From: Elusimicrobiota bacterium
GTDB taxonomy: Bacteria > Elusimicrobiota > Elusimicrobia > UBA1565 > UBA9628
Direction of reading: 5' to 3'
NCBI GenBank assembly: GCA_023249645.1
Contig: JAHFCF010000010.1
Coordinates: 1-64,000, forward strand
Length of the DNA: 64,000 nucleotides
The translations under genes and the position numbers were made by a program. Positions 42,826 to 52,791 of this stretch are shown piece after piece; position 1 is the stretch's first letter; the number at the start of each line of letters is the position of its first letter. The notes under the pieces are model-generated. The model ran no database searches and was not told the DNA's origin. It worked only from the letters and a program-made list of their open reading frames with translations.

Positions 42826-43764
42826 TCATTGGCTGATCCTTGTCATGACCAGATCCTTCAGCGCTGCGATGAAAGCCGGCGAATCATTGAGCGACGGCAC
42901 GCGCAGGAAGGTCGTGATGCCCTCGGCCAGGGCTTGGCGCTTCAAGACGATGTCGAGATCGTACAAGGTCTCGGAATGGTCGCTGACGAAGCTCAAGGGC
43001 ACGACCACCAGGTTCTTGACTCCGGCGCGGGCCAGGCGCCGGACTTCCTCGGCGATGTCCGGCTTGAGCCAGGTGCCGCGGCCGGTCCGACTCTGGAAAG
43101 CGAGGGAGTGCGGCAGGCCGGGGAGCGCACAAGAAAGAGCCTTTTGCGTGGCTTGGATCTCCTGGAGATAGGGATCGCCGGCTGAGAGGAAGGCCTCGGG
43201 CACGCTGTGGGCGCTCAGAAGCATGTGGGTCTTTCCTGCCGATGAGGGGGGCAGCACCCGAGAGATCTGCTCCACGAGCGCGGCGATGTAGCCGGCATGA
43301 TCGGGCCATGAGGGGATCTCTTGGATCGGGAGGCGCAGGTGTTGGCGCAGGTCAACGAGGCTGGAGCCCGTGGTGGCGCGGCAGTATTGGGGATAGAGGG
43401 GCAGGGCCACGGCCAGATCCAACTGGTCTTCCTGCATGCAGCGCGCGGCATCCTGCGCTGAAGGCGGACCATAGCGCATGGCCATGTAGACCTTGAAATC
43501 CCCGCAAGGCCGCAGGGCGTCTTCAAGAGCCGCTCTCTGCAGCTCGGTCAGGCGCCTCAAGGGCGAGCCATGGATCTGCGTCAGACGGCGCTTGAGCCGG
43601 CCCTGGCACAGGCAGGAGAGGGTCCAGGCGAAGGCCGGCTGAAGGGCCGCGACCGGCACCGGCACGAGCGCCGGGTCATTGAGAAGCTCTTTGAGGAAGG
43701 GGCGGACCTGGTCGAGGGTTTCCGGCTCGCCCATGGTCAAGAGGACCACTCCCACGCGGGCCAT
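42826..43764 (-). CDS. hemH: Ferrochelatase
   Basis: Inserts ferrous iron into protoporphyrin IX to make heme. Diagnostic segments: VGVVLLTMGEP at the start, HGSPLRRLT near 65-73, MAMRYGPPS near 95, the active-site LLSAHSVPE near 181-189 and FVSDHSETLYDLDI near 258-271. Length 312 aa is typical of bacterial enzymes. It starts 2 nt after hemE ends, so they are co-transcribed. With hemG downstream, this locus encodes the last steps of the protoporphyrin-dependent branch. Confidence 0.95.
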   Translation of the reverse strand: MARVGVVLLTMGEPETLDQVRPFLKELLNDPALVPVPVAALQPAFAWTLSCLCQGRLKRRLTQIHGSPLRRLTELQRAALEDALRPCGDFKVYMAMRYGPPSAQDAARCMQEDQLDLAVALPLYPQYCRATTGSSLVDLRQHLRLPIQEIPSWPDHAGYIAALVEQISRVLPPSSAGKTHMLLSAHSVPEAFLSAGDPYLQEIQATQKALSCALPGLPHSLAFQSRTGRGTWLKPDIAEEVRRLARAGVKNLVVVPLSFVSDHSETLYDLDIVLKRQALAEGITTFLRVPSLNDSPAFIAALKDLVMTRISQ

Positions 43765-43766
43765 GG

Positions 43767-44795
43767 TCAGCTCTTTTTGCCCCAGCGGTGGACGGTCTCC
43801 ACCAGGGCGGCCGCGATCTGCGGATCGGTCTGTGGCAGGATGCCGTGGCCGAGGTTGAAGATGTGCCCGGAGGCCGCCTGGCCTTGCGACAGGACTTTTT
43901 TTGCGGCAGCCTCGACCGCGCTCATGGACTTGAGCAGGATCTCTGGATCCAGGTTCCCTTGCAGGGTAAAATCAGGTCCCGCGATCTTGGCCGCCTCCTC
44001 CAGGGTCACGGTCGAGTCGATGGAGAGGACTTCGATGGGGAGCCGACGCAGGCAGGGCAAGAGCTTGGCTCCATCCTTGGCGAAATGGATGCGCGGGATC
44101 TTTCGCGCCTTGAGGAAAGAAGCCGCTCGAATGGTATAAGGCAGCACCTGGGCCTCGTACTGAGCGGGCGTGAGGATGCCGGCCCAGGTGTCGAAGAACT
44201 GGAAAGCCTGGGCCCCGGCTTGGATCTGCGCGTCCGCGTAGGCGACGGTCGCCTCCAGGAGCTTTTCCATGAGCGCGGCGTAGAGCGGGGGCTTCTCTCG
44301 CATCAGGGAGCGGATCTTGCTGAAATCCTGCGAGCGGCCTCCTTCCACGATGTAGACGGCCAGCGTGAAGGGTAGGCCGCAGAAGCCGACGAGGGGGACG
44401 TCCAGCTGGCGCCGCAAAAGAGCGATCGCGTCCAGGACGAACCTGAGATCCTTCGGCGGATCGGGCACGCGCAAGGAACGGACGTCCGCGAGGTCCTGGA
44501 TCGGATGGCCCAGGATCGGGCCTTGACCCTCCGAGAATCTCAGGGGCACGCCCATGGCCTCGACCGGGATCAGGATGTCCGAGAAGAGGATGGCCGCGTC
44601 CACGCCGAGTCTGGCCACCGGCTGCAGGGTCACTTGAGCGGCCAGTTCCGGGTTCTTGCAGACTTCCAAGAAGCTGTGCCGGCTGCGGACCTCGCGATAT
44701 TCCGGCAGATAGCGTCCCGCCTGGCGCATGAACCAGACCGGGACCGTGTCCGTCGGTTCCCGGCGGCAGGCTTTCAGGAATCGATCGTTAGTCAT
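43767..44795 (-). CDS. hemE: Uroporphyrinogen decarboxylase
   Basis: Converts uroporphyrinogen III to coproporphyrinogen III by four decarboxylations. Signatures: [16 protein letters not shown] (about 19-34, with the catalytic Arg residues), [17 protein letters not shown] (about 137-153), QFFDTWAG and [10 protein letters not shown]. 342 aa is full length. The ATG overlaps the stop of the radical SAM gene (4 nt) and hemH follows after 2 nt. Confidence 0.96.
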   Translation of the reverse strand: MTNDRFLKACRREPTDTVPVWFMRQAGRYLPEYREVRSRHSFLEVCKNPELAAQVTLQPVARLGVDAAILFSDILIPVEAMGVPLRFSEGQGPILGHPIQDLADVRSLRVPDPPKDLRFVLDAIALLRRQLDVPLVGFCGLPFTLAVYIVEGGRSQDFSKIRSLMREKPPLYAALMEKLLEATVAYADAQIQAGAQAFQFFDTWAGILTPAQYEAQVLPYTIRAASFLKARKIPRIHFAKDGAKLLPCLRRLPIEVLSIDSTVTLEEAAKIAGPDFTLQGNLDPEILLKSMSAVEAAAKKVLSQGQAASGHIFNLGHGILPQTDPQIAAALVETVHRWGKKS

Positions 44796-45820
44796 GGTCG
44801 GTGGTCGCAGACAGGGTCCTCGGTGAGAAGGTCATCGGTCGCCAGCCAGGCCCTGGCCCGGCAGCCGCCGCAGATGTCGAGATGTTCGCAGGCCCCGCAG
44901 CGGCCCTTGTAGGTCTTGAAGTCCCGCAGGGAGTGGAAGAGCTTGGACTCGGTCCAGATCTTCCGGAAGGATTCCTTTTTGACGTTGCCGGCGGAGAGGG
45001 GGAAATAGGAGCAGGGATGGACGTCTCCTTGGTGGTTGATGAAGGCGATGCTCTGGCCGCACACGCAGCCCTTGGACCCTCCGGGAGAGAAGCTCAGGGA
45101 GCGCCGCTCGATGCCGCTCTGCGCCGCGAGGCGGTAGTATTGCGGGGCGCAGATGGGCCGCATGAGCATCCGGGATTCCTCTTTTTCTGTCCGGAGGTGC
45201 CACTCGAGGATCTTCTTATAATCCTCCGGGCTGATGAGCTCGTCCGCGATCTGGCGGCCGCGGCCCGTGGGCACGACCATGAAGAGATACCAGGCCTTGG
45301 CGCCCAGGGACTGGGCCAGGCGATAGACGGCCGGGATGTCCGCCTGGTTGCGCTTGGTGAAGGAGGAGTTGATGATGAACTCGATGCCGCGTCGGCGGAA
45401 GATCTCCGCTGCCTTCATGGTGCCGGCGAAGGCGCCAGCTTGTCGCCGGAAATCGTCGTGGACCTGGGCCGTGGCCCCATCCAGGGAGAGCGAGACGATG
45501 GAGATCCCGCTTTCCTGGATGCGGCCGCAGATCTCGTCCGTGATGAAGGTGCCGTTGGTCGCCATGGCCATGCGCAGGCCCAGGTCGGCGCCGAAGCGCG
45601 CGAGCTCGAAGATGTCGGGCCTCAGAAGAGGCTCGCCGCCGGAGAGCACGAGCACGGGCTTGCAGAAAGAGGCGATGTCCTTGAGGAGCGCCTGGGCTTG
45701 AGCTGTGGTGAAGTCAGTGACAGAGCCTTTACCGGCGCTGGCGCGGCAATGCACGCAGCTGAGGTTGCAGCGTCCGGTCGCTTCCCAGGCGATCCATTTG
45801 GGAAGGAATTCCTTCTTCAT
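44792..45820 (-). CDS. Radical SAM/SPASM protein, heme-cluster type (AhbD/NirJ-like)
   Basis: The radical SAM motif CNLSCVHC is at residues 18-25, followed by [10 protein letters not shown] and [16 protein letters not shown]. The C-terminal half has a SPASM-type set of Cys ([25 protein letters not shown]), which bind auxiliary Fe-S clusters. Close relatives include AhbD, NirJ and peptide-maturing enzymes. Its place between the M3 peptidase and hemE, overlapping both, supports a heme-pathway role such as an alternative oxidation of coproporphyrin(ogen) or related side chains. No hemN or hemF is in the window. A peptide-modifying role cannot be excluded, since a peptidase precedes it. Confidence 0.8.
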   Translation of the reverse strand: MKKEFLPKWIAWEATGRCNLSCVHCRASAGKGSVTDFTTAQAQALLKDIASFCKPVLVLSGGEPLLRPDIFELARFGADLGLRMAMATNGTFITDEICGRIQESGISIVSLSLDGATAQVHDDFRRQAGAFAGTMKAAEIFRRRGIEFIINSSFTKRNQADIPAVYRLAQSLGAKAWYLFMVVPTGRGRQIADELISPEDYKKILEWHLRTEKEESRMLMRPICAPQYYRLAAQSGIERRSLSFSPGGSKGCVCGQSIAFINHQGDVHPCSYFPLSAGNVKKESFRKIWTESKLFHSLRDFKTYKGRCGACEHLDICGGCRARAWLATDDLLTEDPVCDHRP

Positions 45821-47880
45821 CAGGGCTTCTTGGGGGCCGCGGTCGCCAGGCCGATGTTCTTGAGGAAGGCCTCGGGATTGGGCTCGCGGCCCAGAAAGGC
45901 CCTCAAGGACCTGGCTTCGTCGCGGGCGGAGCCTTTTTCAAGGATCTCCTTGCGCAATTCTCGGCCGACCTGAGGGCTCAGGAGGCCCTCCTTCTCGAAG
46001 CGGGAGAAGGCGTCACAGGCATAGACCTCGCTCCAGAGGTAGCCGTAGTAGCCCGCGTCATAGCCCATGAGGTGCCCGAAGCTCGACTCGGGCACGGTCC
46101 CATCGGTCATGGGGATGAGCGTGATGTCCTTCATCAGCCGGGCATAGAGCGCGGTCGTGTCCATGGCCGAGCTCGAGGTGTGCAGGGCCATGTCGTAAGC
46201 GGCGAAGAAGTCCTGGCGCAGATACTCCAGGCCCGAGGCGGCGTTCTTGGCCGCGATAAGCTTTTGGATCATCTCACGCGGTATTTTTTTGGAGCGGTCC
46301 TGGGCGAAGCCTGAGACGCGGCCCAAGACCTCGTCTTTCCAAACCCAGTTCTGGAACATCTGGGAGGGCATCTCCACGAAATCGCGCGCGACCGACGTGC
46401 CGGAGAAGCGCTGGTACTTGGCGCGGGTGAGGAGCTGGTGCATGACATGGCCGAACTCGTGGAAGAGGGTCTCGACCTCGGCGTGGGGCAGAAGCGAGGC
46501 TCGCTCGGGCGCGGGCTTGTCGAAGTTGGCCACGATGGCGGCCACGGGCTTCTGGTAGGAGCCGTCCGGAAGTTCCCGGCCTTCGATGAGCGGGAAGGCC
46601 CCCGCGTGCTTGAACTTGCCCTCGCGCGGGTAGAGGTCCATGAAGAAGCGGCCGATGTACACGCCGGTGCGGCCGTCCTCGACTTCGAAGATCTTGACAG
46701 AAGGGTCCCAGGAGGCAGGCTGGGTGGCGGTCACATCGGTGAATCGGAGGCCCAGGACTTCCTGGTAGATCTTGAGCATCTCGCCGACGACCAGATCGGT
46801 CGGGAAATACTCCTTGATCTTCTCCTCATCCACGCCGTATCTGGTCTTGAGGAGTTGATTGCGGTAATAGCGCCAGTCCCAGGCGTGGATGACGCCGTCG
46901 GATCTCGGCCCTTCCTCCTTCTTTTTAAGCTCGACGAAGGCCTTGAGCTCGGGTTTGGCCTTCACCACGAGCTTCTCGCGCAGGCTGGAGAGGAATTTAT
47001 CGACGGTCTGAGGGTCCTGGGCCATCTGCTCGTCCAGAACGAATTCGGCGTGGTCCTTGTAGCCCAGAAGCTTGGCCGCCTCGTCTCGGAAGCGAAGGAT
47101 GTCGGCTAGGCGTTTTTTGTTTTCCTGGCCGCCGCGGGAGTCGAACTTGGTCTCCAGGATGCGCCGAGCCTCGGGATCCTGGGCGTTCTCCATGAAGGGA
47201 AAGTAGTCCGGATAGTCCAGGGTGACCTTGTAGGAGCCGTCCGGCTGGGCCGTGCGCTTCTTCATGTCCGGCGGCACGCCCTTCATCTGGGCCTCGGGGA
47301 AGACGGCGAAGTCCTTGGACTCCGAGATCCGCTGGCTGAATTCATTGGAGAGCTCGACGATGCGCTTGCGCAGGCCCTTGAGCTGCTCGCGCTGGATCTG
47401 CGGCAGGGCCAGGCCGCTGCGCCTGAAGTCCAGCAGGGTCTTCTCCATGAGGCGCGCGTCCTCGCCGCTCAAAAGCTCTCCGCGGTTGGCCGCGGCCTTG
47501 AGGATTTTGTAGAGATCCTCGCGCGAGAAGACGTCCACGGCGTATTTGGAGATGGCCGTGTCGCAGGCCAGGGCCTGCTCGCGCACGGCCTTGTCGGCGG
47601 CGACCTGGGCGAGGAAGCTGGGCACCGAGGTCTCGTCTTGCAGATCCGAGAGGATGTCCGAGAAGGGGACGAAGGTGTTGTGGAAGGCGGGTTCAGAGAC
47701 CGCGGCCACGGCTTGGAGGCGCTCCTCGGCGCGGGTCTGGGCCGCGCGGCAGAGGCTCTGGATGCGGTCCACGCTCAAGTTGAAGTCGAGGGGGTTGGCG
47801 GCCTGGCTGTAGCCGGGAAGAGATGCTTGGGCGCGGACGGCGAGGAGCGCGGAAAAAAACACTATCGAGAGATATCTCAT
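45820..47880 (-). CDS. Exported M3-family oligopeptidase
   Basis: Zinc metallopeptidase of the thimet oligopeptidase/OpdA family. The zinc motif HEFGHVMH lies near 473-480, followed by [21 protein letters not shown], which supplies the third ligand region. 686 aa fits the family. Residues 1-19 look like a signal peptide ([12 protein letters not shown]), so it probably works in the periplasm on short peptides. It is first in an operon with the radical SAM gene (1-nt overlap), hemE and hemH. The regulon promoter is absent. Confidence 0.9.
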   Translation of the reverse strand: MRYLSIVFFSALLAVRAQASLPGYSQAANPLDFNLSVDRIQSLCRAAQTRAEERLQAVAAVSEPAFHNTFVPFSDILSDLQDETSVPSFLAQVAADKAVREQALACDTAISKYAVDVFSREDLYKILKAAANRGELLSGEDARLMEKTLLDFRRSGLALPQIQREQLKGLRKRIVELSNEFSQRISESKDFAVFPEAQMKGVPPDMKKRTAQPDGSYKVTLDYPDYFPFMENAQDPEARRILETKFDSRGGQENKKRLADILRFRDEAAKLLGYKDHAEFVLDEQMAQDPQTVDKFLSSLREKLVVKAKPELKAFVELKKKEEGPRSDGVIHAWDWRYYRNQLLKTRYGVDEEKIKEYFPTDLVVGEMLKIYQEVLGLRFTDVTATQPASWDPSVKIFEVEDGRTGVYIGRFFMDLYPREGKFKHAGAFPLIEGRELPDGSYQKPVAAIVANFDKPAPERASLLPHAEVETLFHEFGHVMHQLLTRAKYQRFSGTSVARDFVEMPSQMFQNWVWKDEVLGRVSGFAQDRSKKIPREMIQKLIAAKNAASGLEYLRQDFFAAYDMALHTSSSAMDTTALYARLMKDITLIPMTDGTVPESSFGHLMGYDAGYYGYLWSEVYACDAFSRFEKEGLLSPQVGRELRKEILEKGSARDEARSLRAFLGREPNPEAFLKNIGLATAAPKKP

Positions 47881-47931
47881 GAATAGATTCTGCCATTAAA
47901 GACAGGGGGCTTCAAGGGAGTCGGCTGGGCC

Positions 47932-49413
47932 CTAAGGGCGCCACTTTTTTAGGGCTTGCAAACAGGCTTTGAGGATCGCGGTGTTCTTGGTCCCGGCATC
48001 GGATGTGTCGAGCATGAGCGCCCGCATGGCCCAGCGCAGGATCTCGAAGGTGTATTCGTAAAGCTCGACATTGAGCCGGTTGAGGTCTCGGGGAACAAGC
48101 ATCGGCATTGGTTCGTCTTCGTTGGCAGGTTGCATGTGGCTCTCTGCGGGCTGCGGGGGGCTATCGCCGGGAATGGGGCTGTTGGGATCCGCAGGCGTGT
48201 CAGAATTCATGTCAGCAGCAGGATACTCTTCCTCCCTGACTGGATCCTCGCTGGATTCTTGGAATTCGTCAACCTTGACATTGACCATGTATAGGGCGTA
48301 TTCACTGGGATCTCCGCTCTTCCCCATGTTTTGCATCATTTTTTGAATGAGGAGACGCTTGGTCTCGGTGTGAGGGGCAGGGTTGAGTTCCCACGGGTGA
48401 ACGGGAAGCTGTTCCTGGACAGAAGCCTCGGTGTCAAGGCTCGCAGCATGTCCCTGCAGGCTTCTGCGGGTGGCATCCTGGATCGGCCAGCTTTTGTTTG
48501 CCGCCATGCTCTTGAGATTCTGGGCGACTGTCTTTGCCACGAGGATGAGGGCGCGCCTTTTTTCAGCGATGGTCGCCTCAGCCGGGCGCGTGAGAAGCCA
48601 GGGCGGCAGGACCGCGTAATTCTTTTCGATGTTCCTTGTCGTTGCCTTGCGGAGATGCGGGATCAGGGACTCCTCAAGGAGTTGCCGTTCGGATTTGGTC
48701 AGTCTTCCTTTTGCAAGTTCCTCGGCTTTCTGGAGGGCTTCGCGCAGCTGACCGCGGTCAGGCTCGGCGCGGACGATGTCCTGCAAAGACTCGATGGCGC
48801 GTTTTTCAGCTGAACTGGGAGAGCCTGGGTCCTTTTTGTCAGTGAGCAAAGCATTGGCTGCCCCGGTCATGTGTTCGGAGAGTTCATCGGTATGAAGCTC
48901 GAGAGTCTGTCTGCCTTTATCGAGTTGCTGGCTGACCTGGGAGAGTTGCCCCCTTTCTTCCGGCGAGAAGACCAGGTCATAATCTCCCAGAGCCTGTTTG
49001 AGCCGGTCTCGGTCGGCTTGAGAGGAGATGGGAAGGCCCAGGGCAGCAAACTTTTCCAAGGCCTGGAAGGAATCCCTGGTTTTGTCAGCGGCCTGGCGGG
49101 TCTTCATCAAGGCAGTGGAGATGGCTTCAACCGTCAGTTGCCCATCCAAGCCGGAAGGCAGCGCGAGGGCTAGTTTGTCCAGGGCTTGCTGCTTGGCCTC
49201 GATCGCCTGATCCAAGGAAAAGTTTTTTTCTTGCTGAAAGGATTGGATCGCGCCGCAGGCCTGTTGCGCGAGGGCGGCAGCCGGGCCGGTGTCGATGCCG
49301 CGCATCACATTGACGAACTCGACCATCCGAGGGGCGGCCCCGGCGCGGGCTTGGCCAGGGCACAGAAGCAAAGAGGCCAAGAGAACCGCGCCGGAAAATC
49401 TCATTGATTCCAT
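47932..49413 (-). CDS. Exported helical protein of the shared regulon (493 aa)
   Basis: Signal peptide at 1-24 (cleavage after ARA). The body is almost all helix and low in aromatic residues. The C-terminal 45 residues (from VELYEYTFEILRWAM to ALKKWRP) align by pattern with the C-termini of the two tandem proteins at 52.8-56.4 kb, suggesting a distant third member. An acidic, Pro/Ser-rich segment lies at about 375-430. The start has AAGGA 8 nt upstream. Promoter E precedes it. Function unknown; periplasmic scaffold or lipid/wall interaction is speculation. Confidence 0.7.
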   Translation of the reverse strand: MESMRFSGAVLLASLLLCPGQARAGAAPRMVEFVNVMRGIDTGPAAALAQQACGAIQSFQQEKNFSLDQAIEAKQQALDKLALALPSGLDGQLTVEAISTALMKTRQAADKTRDSFQALEKFAALGLPISSQADRDRLKQALGDYDLVFSPEERGQLSQVSQQLDKGRQTLELHTDELSEHMTGAANALLTDKKDPGSPSSAEKRAIESLQDIVRAEPDRGQLREALQKAEELAKGRLTKSERQLLEESLIPHLRKATTRNIEKNYAVLPPWLLTRPAEATIAEKRRALILVAKTVAQNLKSMAANKSWPIQDATRRSLQGHAASLDTEASVQEQLPVHPWELNPAPHTETKRLLIQKMMQNMGKSGDPSEYALYMVNVKVDEFQESSEDPVREEEYPAADMNSDTPADPNSPIPGDSPPQPAESHMQPANEDEPMPMLVPRDLNRLNVELYEYTFEILRWAMRALMLDTSDAGTKNTAILKACLQALKKWRP

Positions 49414-49432
49414 ATCTGCTTCCTTATGATAG

Positions 49433-49499
49433 ATTTTAATAATAATCTCGATTTTCGGCGCGGGTCTTTGGGCCTACATCGGCGGCGGAAAAGGACCTA
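49433..49499 (-). promoter_or_regulatory. Exported-protein regulon promoter E
   Basis: On the minus strand: TAGGTCC (49499-49493), 16 nt, TAGGCCC (49476-49470), AAAGACCC (49469-49462), 23 nt, -10 TAAAAT (49438-49433). A Shine-Dalgarno AAGGA follows before the ATG at 49413. Confidence 0.75.
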
Positions 49500-49507
49500 C
49501 ACCCTGG

Positions 49508-49552
49508 TAGGTCCTTAGGGTACTTGACTCCGTTATCAGCAAGATGTTTCAT
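49508..49552 (+). promoter_or_regulatory. Divergent promoter of the small exported gene
   Basis: TAGGTCC (49508-49514), then TTGACT (49524-49529), 17 nt and TTTCAT (49547-49552). One regulon-type half-site is present, but the gap to the -10 is 24 nt and no second repeat lies 23 nt upstream. It may be co-regulated with promoter E or simply share the intergenic region. Confidence 0.4.
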
Positions 49553-49597
49553 TGCCGAGAAGGGGCGCATTTTAGACCCCTGTGCAAGGAGGCAGCG

Positions 49598-50092
49598 ATG
49601 CGAATGATCCTGGTGATGGCCGCCCTGATGTGCGCGGGTCTTTCTTATGGCGTTGAAACGACTTCCTTCCAGCCTGATCCTACGGCGGCTCTGAGCCAAG
49701 CCAAGAGCGAAGCGTCGGCCCGGGGGACCGTGCCGATCGGCGTCTTCATCAAGTCGGACTGCCAGCAGTTCGTTTTCGAGACAGACAGCCCAGCGCTCTG
49801 CGCCCCGCGGGATTTTCGCAGCGAGACCTGGGTCGAAGAGTGCGACGACATCCCCATGCCCAATCCCCCGGGAGGCGTGTGCATCCCGCGCCGGCGCCTG
49901 CTGAGCGTGGACCAGAGGACGGTCACGGTGGATGTGCCGCAGCGCGTCGTCCCTGGCCCGAAAGAGATCTTCACGGTGTGCCTGGCCGGACCGTCGATAC
50001 ACCTCAAGGTGAAGCAATCTCCTCATCAGTACAAGGTCCAGGAGAAGGCAGAGCCGCCCTCCGGCGTTGTCCTGGTTTTGACTCAGAAGTAG
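49598..50092 (+). CDS. Small exported protein, unknown (164 aa)
   Basis: Signal peptide MRMILVMAALMCAGLSYG. The mature part has four Cys and a Pro-rich core (CDDIPMPNPPGGVCIPRRR), then beta-strand-like VTVDVPQRVV, and a Lys-rich end. No family is recognised. The start is ATG 49598, with AAGGAGG (49586-49592) 5 nt upstream; the longer frame from 49544 is not needed. It is divergent from the 493-aa exported gene and ends in a strong terminator. Probably periplasmic and disulfide-bonded. Confidence 0.7.
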   Translation: MRMILVMAALMCAGLSYGVETTSFQPDPTAALSQAKSEASARGTVPIGVFIKSDCQQFVFETDSPALCAPRDFRSETWVEECDDIPMPNPPGGVCIPRRRLLSVDQRTVTVDVPQRVVPGPKEIFTVCLAGPSIHLKVKQSPHQYKVQEKAEPPSGVVLVLTQK

Positions 50093-50114
50093 AGCTGATC
50101 CGTCCGGGAAAATC

Positions 50115-50152
50115 AGAAGCCCTTACCTCCGCCATCGGAGGTAAGGGCTTCT
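50115..50152. terminator. Strong bidirectional terminator
   Basis: A 17-bp perfect stem (50115-50131 with 50136-50152) closes a 4-nt CCAT loop. It is flanked by A-rich DNA on the left and TCTT on the right. It lies between the convergent small exported gene and the Clp gene. Confidence 0.8.
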
Positions 50153-50173
50153 TGTGCGGTGCGGCTGCGCGGC

Positions 50174-52651
50174 CTACTGCTTGGAGATCTTGTAAGTCTT
50201 GGCCTGGGGGTCGTAGTCGACTAGGACCTTGTCCCCATTCTTGATGGTCCCAGCCAACTCGGCTTTCACCATCTCGTCCTCGATCTCTCCCTCGATCGCC
50301 TGCTTGATCGGCCGGGCGCCGTAAGGGCGGTTCTCCTTGCTGTCAGCATCGTCCAAGAGATGCGCCTTGGCCGAGTCGGTCAAAGTCACTGCCATCTTCT
50401 TTTCCGCCAACAGCTTGTTGAGGTCGGCAAGCCTCAGATCGACGATGGTTTTGAGATCCTCGCGGACGAGCGACCTGAAGACGATCGCATTGCGGCGGCC
50501 GACCCGGTTGAAGAATTCAGGACTGACGGCTTCCTTTAGTGCCGCAATATAGGCTGCCTCTTGCTCATCGTCGCTCTTGGTTACGGCAGGTTTTGCCTCC
50601 TCCCCGGCAGGCTGAAGGCCTTTGACGATGGTGCGCTGCTTGGCGCCGCCCAGGCTGCCGCCGATGTTGGAGGTCATGATGATGATGGCGTTCGAGAAAT
50701 CCACGACGCGTCCGTGGGAATCGGTCAAGCGACCGTCATCGATGACCTGGAGCAGCAGGTTGCGCACCTCAGGCGCGGCCTTCTCGATCTCATCGAGGAG
50801 GATCACGGTCCTGGGATTTCGGCGCACGGCCTCGGTCAATTGGCCCGCGTCCTCGAAGCCGACGAAGCCCGGGGGGGAGCCGATCATCTTGCTGGTGGAA
50901 TGCTCTCCGGAATATTCGGACATGTCCAGGCGTATGACGTCTTTCTCTCCCCGCTTGAGAAGTATCTGGGAGATCAGCCGCGCTATCTCGGTCTTGCCGA
51001 CACCCGTGGGTCCCAAGAAGAAGAATGTCCCGATTGGCTTTTTGTGCTCCTTATAGCCCAGCCGGCCCCTGCGGATTTCGCGGATCAAGCCGGCGATGGC
51101 CTTGGGCTGGCCGATGAGGCGTTTGGCCAGATCATCCGGCAATGTGCGCAGGCCTTCCAACTCGTCGCCTGCGGCCTCCTGGTCTTGGATGCCTGTTTGC
51201 AGATAGATCTCGTCGGCGATATCCTTGGGAGTCAGCGTCTTGTCGATCGTCTTCCCATGTGCTTCTGCGTCCTCGGCTCGCATGGCCAAGTCAGAGGCAG
51301 AGGCGTCGAGCAGGTCGATGGCCGAATCAGGGAGATTCCTGCCCGGGATATCGCGCGCCGCCTTATCCACGGTGACTACCAACGTCGCATCCGGGATCGT
51401 GACGCCATGATGCTGCTCATAGCGGGATTTCAAGCCTTTCAGGATCGTCACAGCCTCCTCCTTGGTGGGGGGCTTGACCATGATGGGGTTGAAGCGTCGG
51501 GCCAGGGCGGGGTCTTTTTCGATCTTCTTGCGGTAATGGTCCAGGTCCGTGGCTCCCATCATGGAGAGGCCGGCGGCCAGTGCCGGCTTGAGGAGCTGGG
51601 AAGCATCCGCGGCGCCCTCGGCGCTGCCCAGACCGGCGATGCTGTGGAGTTCATCGAAGAAAATGATGATCTTGCCTTTTGACTCTTCCACTTCAGCCAG
51701 GATCTTCTTAAGCCTTTCCTCGAATTCCCCCCGATATTTTGTCCCCGCAATCAGGCTGGCGACTTTCACCGCGAAGACGTTCTTGCCCTGGAGCTTCTTC
51801 GGCACCTTGTTGGCGACGATCAGTTGGGCCAGGCCTTCGGCGATCGCGGTTTTGCCCACCCCGGCTTCGCCGATAAAAATAGGGTTATTCTTGTTGAGGC
51901 GCATCAGGGTCTTGACTGCCTGGCGCACCTCCGCTTCTCGGCCGATGAGCGGGGTCAATTTGCCGTCCAGGGCCTTGGCCGCGAGGTTGGTCCCGAATTC
52001 CGAGAGGGTCGGGACTGATTTGTCGTTGACCAGCAGGAAGGGAGGCTTTCCATCCTCTGATTGGGGGCCGGTCAGCAGCAGCGGCGGGCGGACAGGGTCC
52101 GAATCATCACCCATCGCTGTGCGGCTCCATTTCACCAGATTTTTGCGCAGAACCTGCGCTTCGTTTATCATGTCCGTTTGCAGCCCGGGCCGAAGCTGGC
52201 CCTGCGCCAAGGCGGCGACCTGCAGAAGTTGGACGACCAGCGTTGGTTCGACCAAGTCGGGGTGAATCGCGCCGAAATGGTCCAGAACGATAGCCAGCTT
52301 GGTGAGCCTGCTGGCGACGCGCTTGGACTGCGTGACATCGTATGTCATCGCCTCATGCTTCTCTATAAAAGCGCCTCCGACATTCCCTGCTGAGGTCGGA
52401 GCATCCGGGGCTGTGAGAAGTTCCTCGAACAACCTCTTGGGCTGCGGATCTTGAGAATCCAGGAATGCATTGACAGCCTTTCTCTGGTCAGGATTGAAGT
52501 ACGTGCAAGCCACTGTCAGAGCGCGCTGCGTTTGGGCCCAGAAATGCGGGACATCGGCCAAGGCCGCCCAAGCGCTGCTCCAAGTTCCCAGCAGCAGGAG
52601 GGCCACAAAGGAAGATAAAAAGATATTTTTCGAGCGCTGTTTTGTTTTCAT
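50174..52651 (-). CDS. Exported Clp-type AAA+ ATPase (825 aa)
   Basis: Two AAA+ modules are intact. D1: Walker A GEAGVGKT near 259-266, pore loop [12 protein letters not shown], Walker B IIIFFDEL near 326-333. D2: Walker [10 protein letters not shown] near 545-553, GSPPGFVG pore loop, Walker [11 protein letters not shown] near 613-622, Arg-finger region [13 protein letters not shown]. The linker is short, without the long coiled-coil M-domain of ClpB, so ClpA/ClpC-like unfoldases are the better match. No ClpP-binding loop is evident. Residues 1-29 are a textbook signal peptide (basic start, hydrophobic core, cleavage after AWA), and the Clp N-domain repeat is replaced by an unrelated helical region. 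Promoter F is of the exported-protein regulon, with TATAAT and GGAGG before the ATG. An unfoldase outside the cytoplasm would need an ATP source. Confidence 0.9.
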   Translation of the reverse strand: MKTKQRSKNIFLSSFVALLLLGTWSSAWAALADVPHFWAQTQRALTVACTYFNPDQRKAVNAFLDSQDPQPKRLFEELLTAPDAPTSAGNVGGAFIEKHEAMTYDVTQSKRVASRLTKLAIVLDHFGAIHPDLVEPTLVVQLLQVAALAQGQLRPGLQTDMINEAQVLRKNLVKWSRTAMGDDSDPVRPPLLLTGPQSEDGKPPFLLVNDKSVPTLSEFGTNLAAKALDGKLTPLIGREAEVRQAVKTLMRLNKNNPIFIGEAGVGKTAIAEGLAQLIVANKVPKKLQGKNVFAVKVASLIAGTKYRGEFEERLKKILAEVEESKGKIIIFFDELHSIAGLGSAEGAADASQLLKPALAAGLSMMGATDLDHYRKKIEKDPALARRFNPIMVKPPTKEEAVTILKGLKSRYEQHHGVTIPDATLVVTVDKAARDIPGRNLPDSAIDLLDASASDLAMRAEDAEAHGKTIDKTLTPKDIADEIYLQTGIQDQEAAGDELEGLRTLPDDLAKRLIGQPKAIAGLIREIRRGRLGYKEHKKPIGTFFFLGPTGVGKTEIARLISQILLKRGEKDVIRLDMSEYSGEHSTSKMIGSPPGFVGFEDAGQLTEAVRRNPRTVILLDEIEKAAPEVRNLLLQVIDDGRLTDSHGRVVDFSNAIIIMTSNIGGSLGGAKQRTIVKGLQPAGEEAKPAVTKSDDEQEAAYIAALKEAVSPEFFNRVGRRNAIVFRSLVREDLKTIVDLRLADLNKLLAEKKMAVTLTDSAKAHLLDDADSKENRPYGARPIKQAIEGEIEDEMVKAELAGTIKNGDKVLVDYDPQAKTYKISKQ

Positions 52652-52669
52652 AATGGCCTCCGTGGCGAG

Positions 52670-52736
52670 ATTATACAGAACCGTTTGTTTTTTCCTGCGG
52701 GTCTTTGGACCTAGGAGGGCGGCGGAAAAGGACCTA
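52670..52736 (-). promoter_or_regulatory. Exported-protein regulon promoter F (Clp gene)
   Basis: On the minus strand: TAGGTCC (52736-52730), 16 nt, TAGGTCC (52713-52707), AAAGACCC (52706-52699), 23 nt, -10 TATAAT (52675-52670). The 17-nt position for a -35 box holds GCAGGA, not TTGACA, so an activator is probably needed. Confidence 0.8.
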
Positions 52737-52791
52737 GATTGTTATGGGTCTTTTGGGTAAGGGGCAGGCCTAAGCCTTTGAGCACGCGGCT

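Noticed and set aside
50174..52651. Naming the exported AAA+ protein ClpB
   Set aside because: The linker between the two ATPase modules is too short for the ClpB coiled-coil middle domain, and the N-domain is not recognisable.
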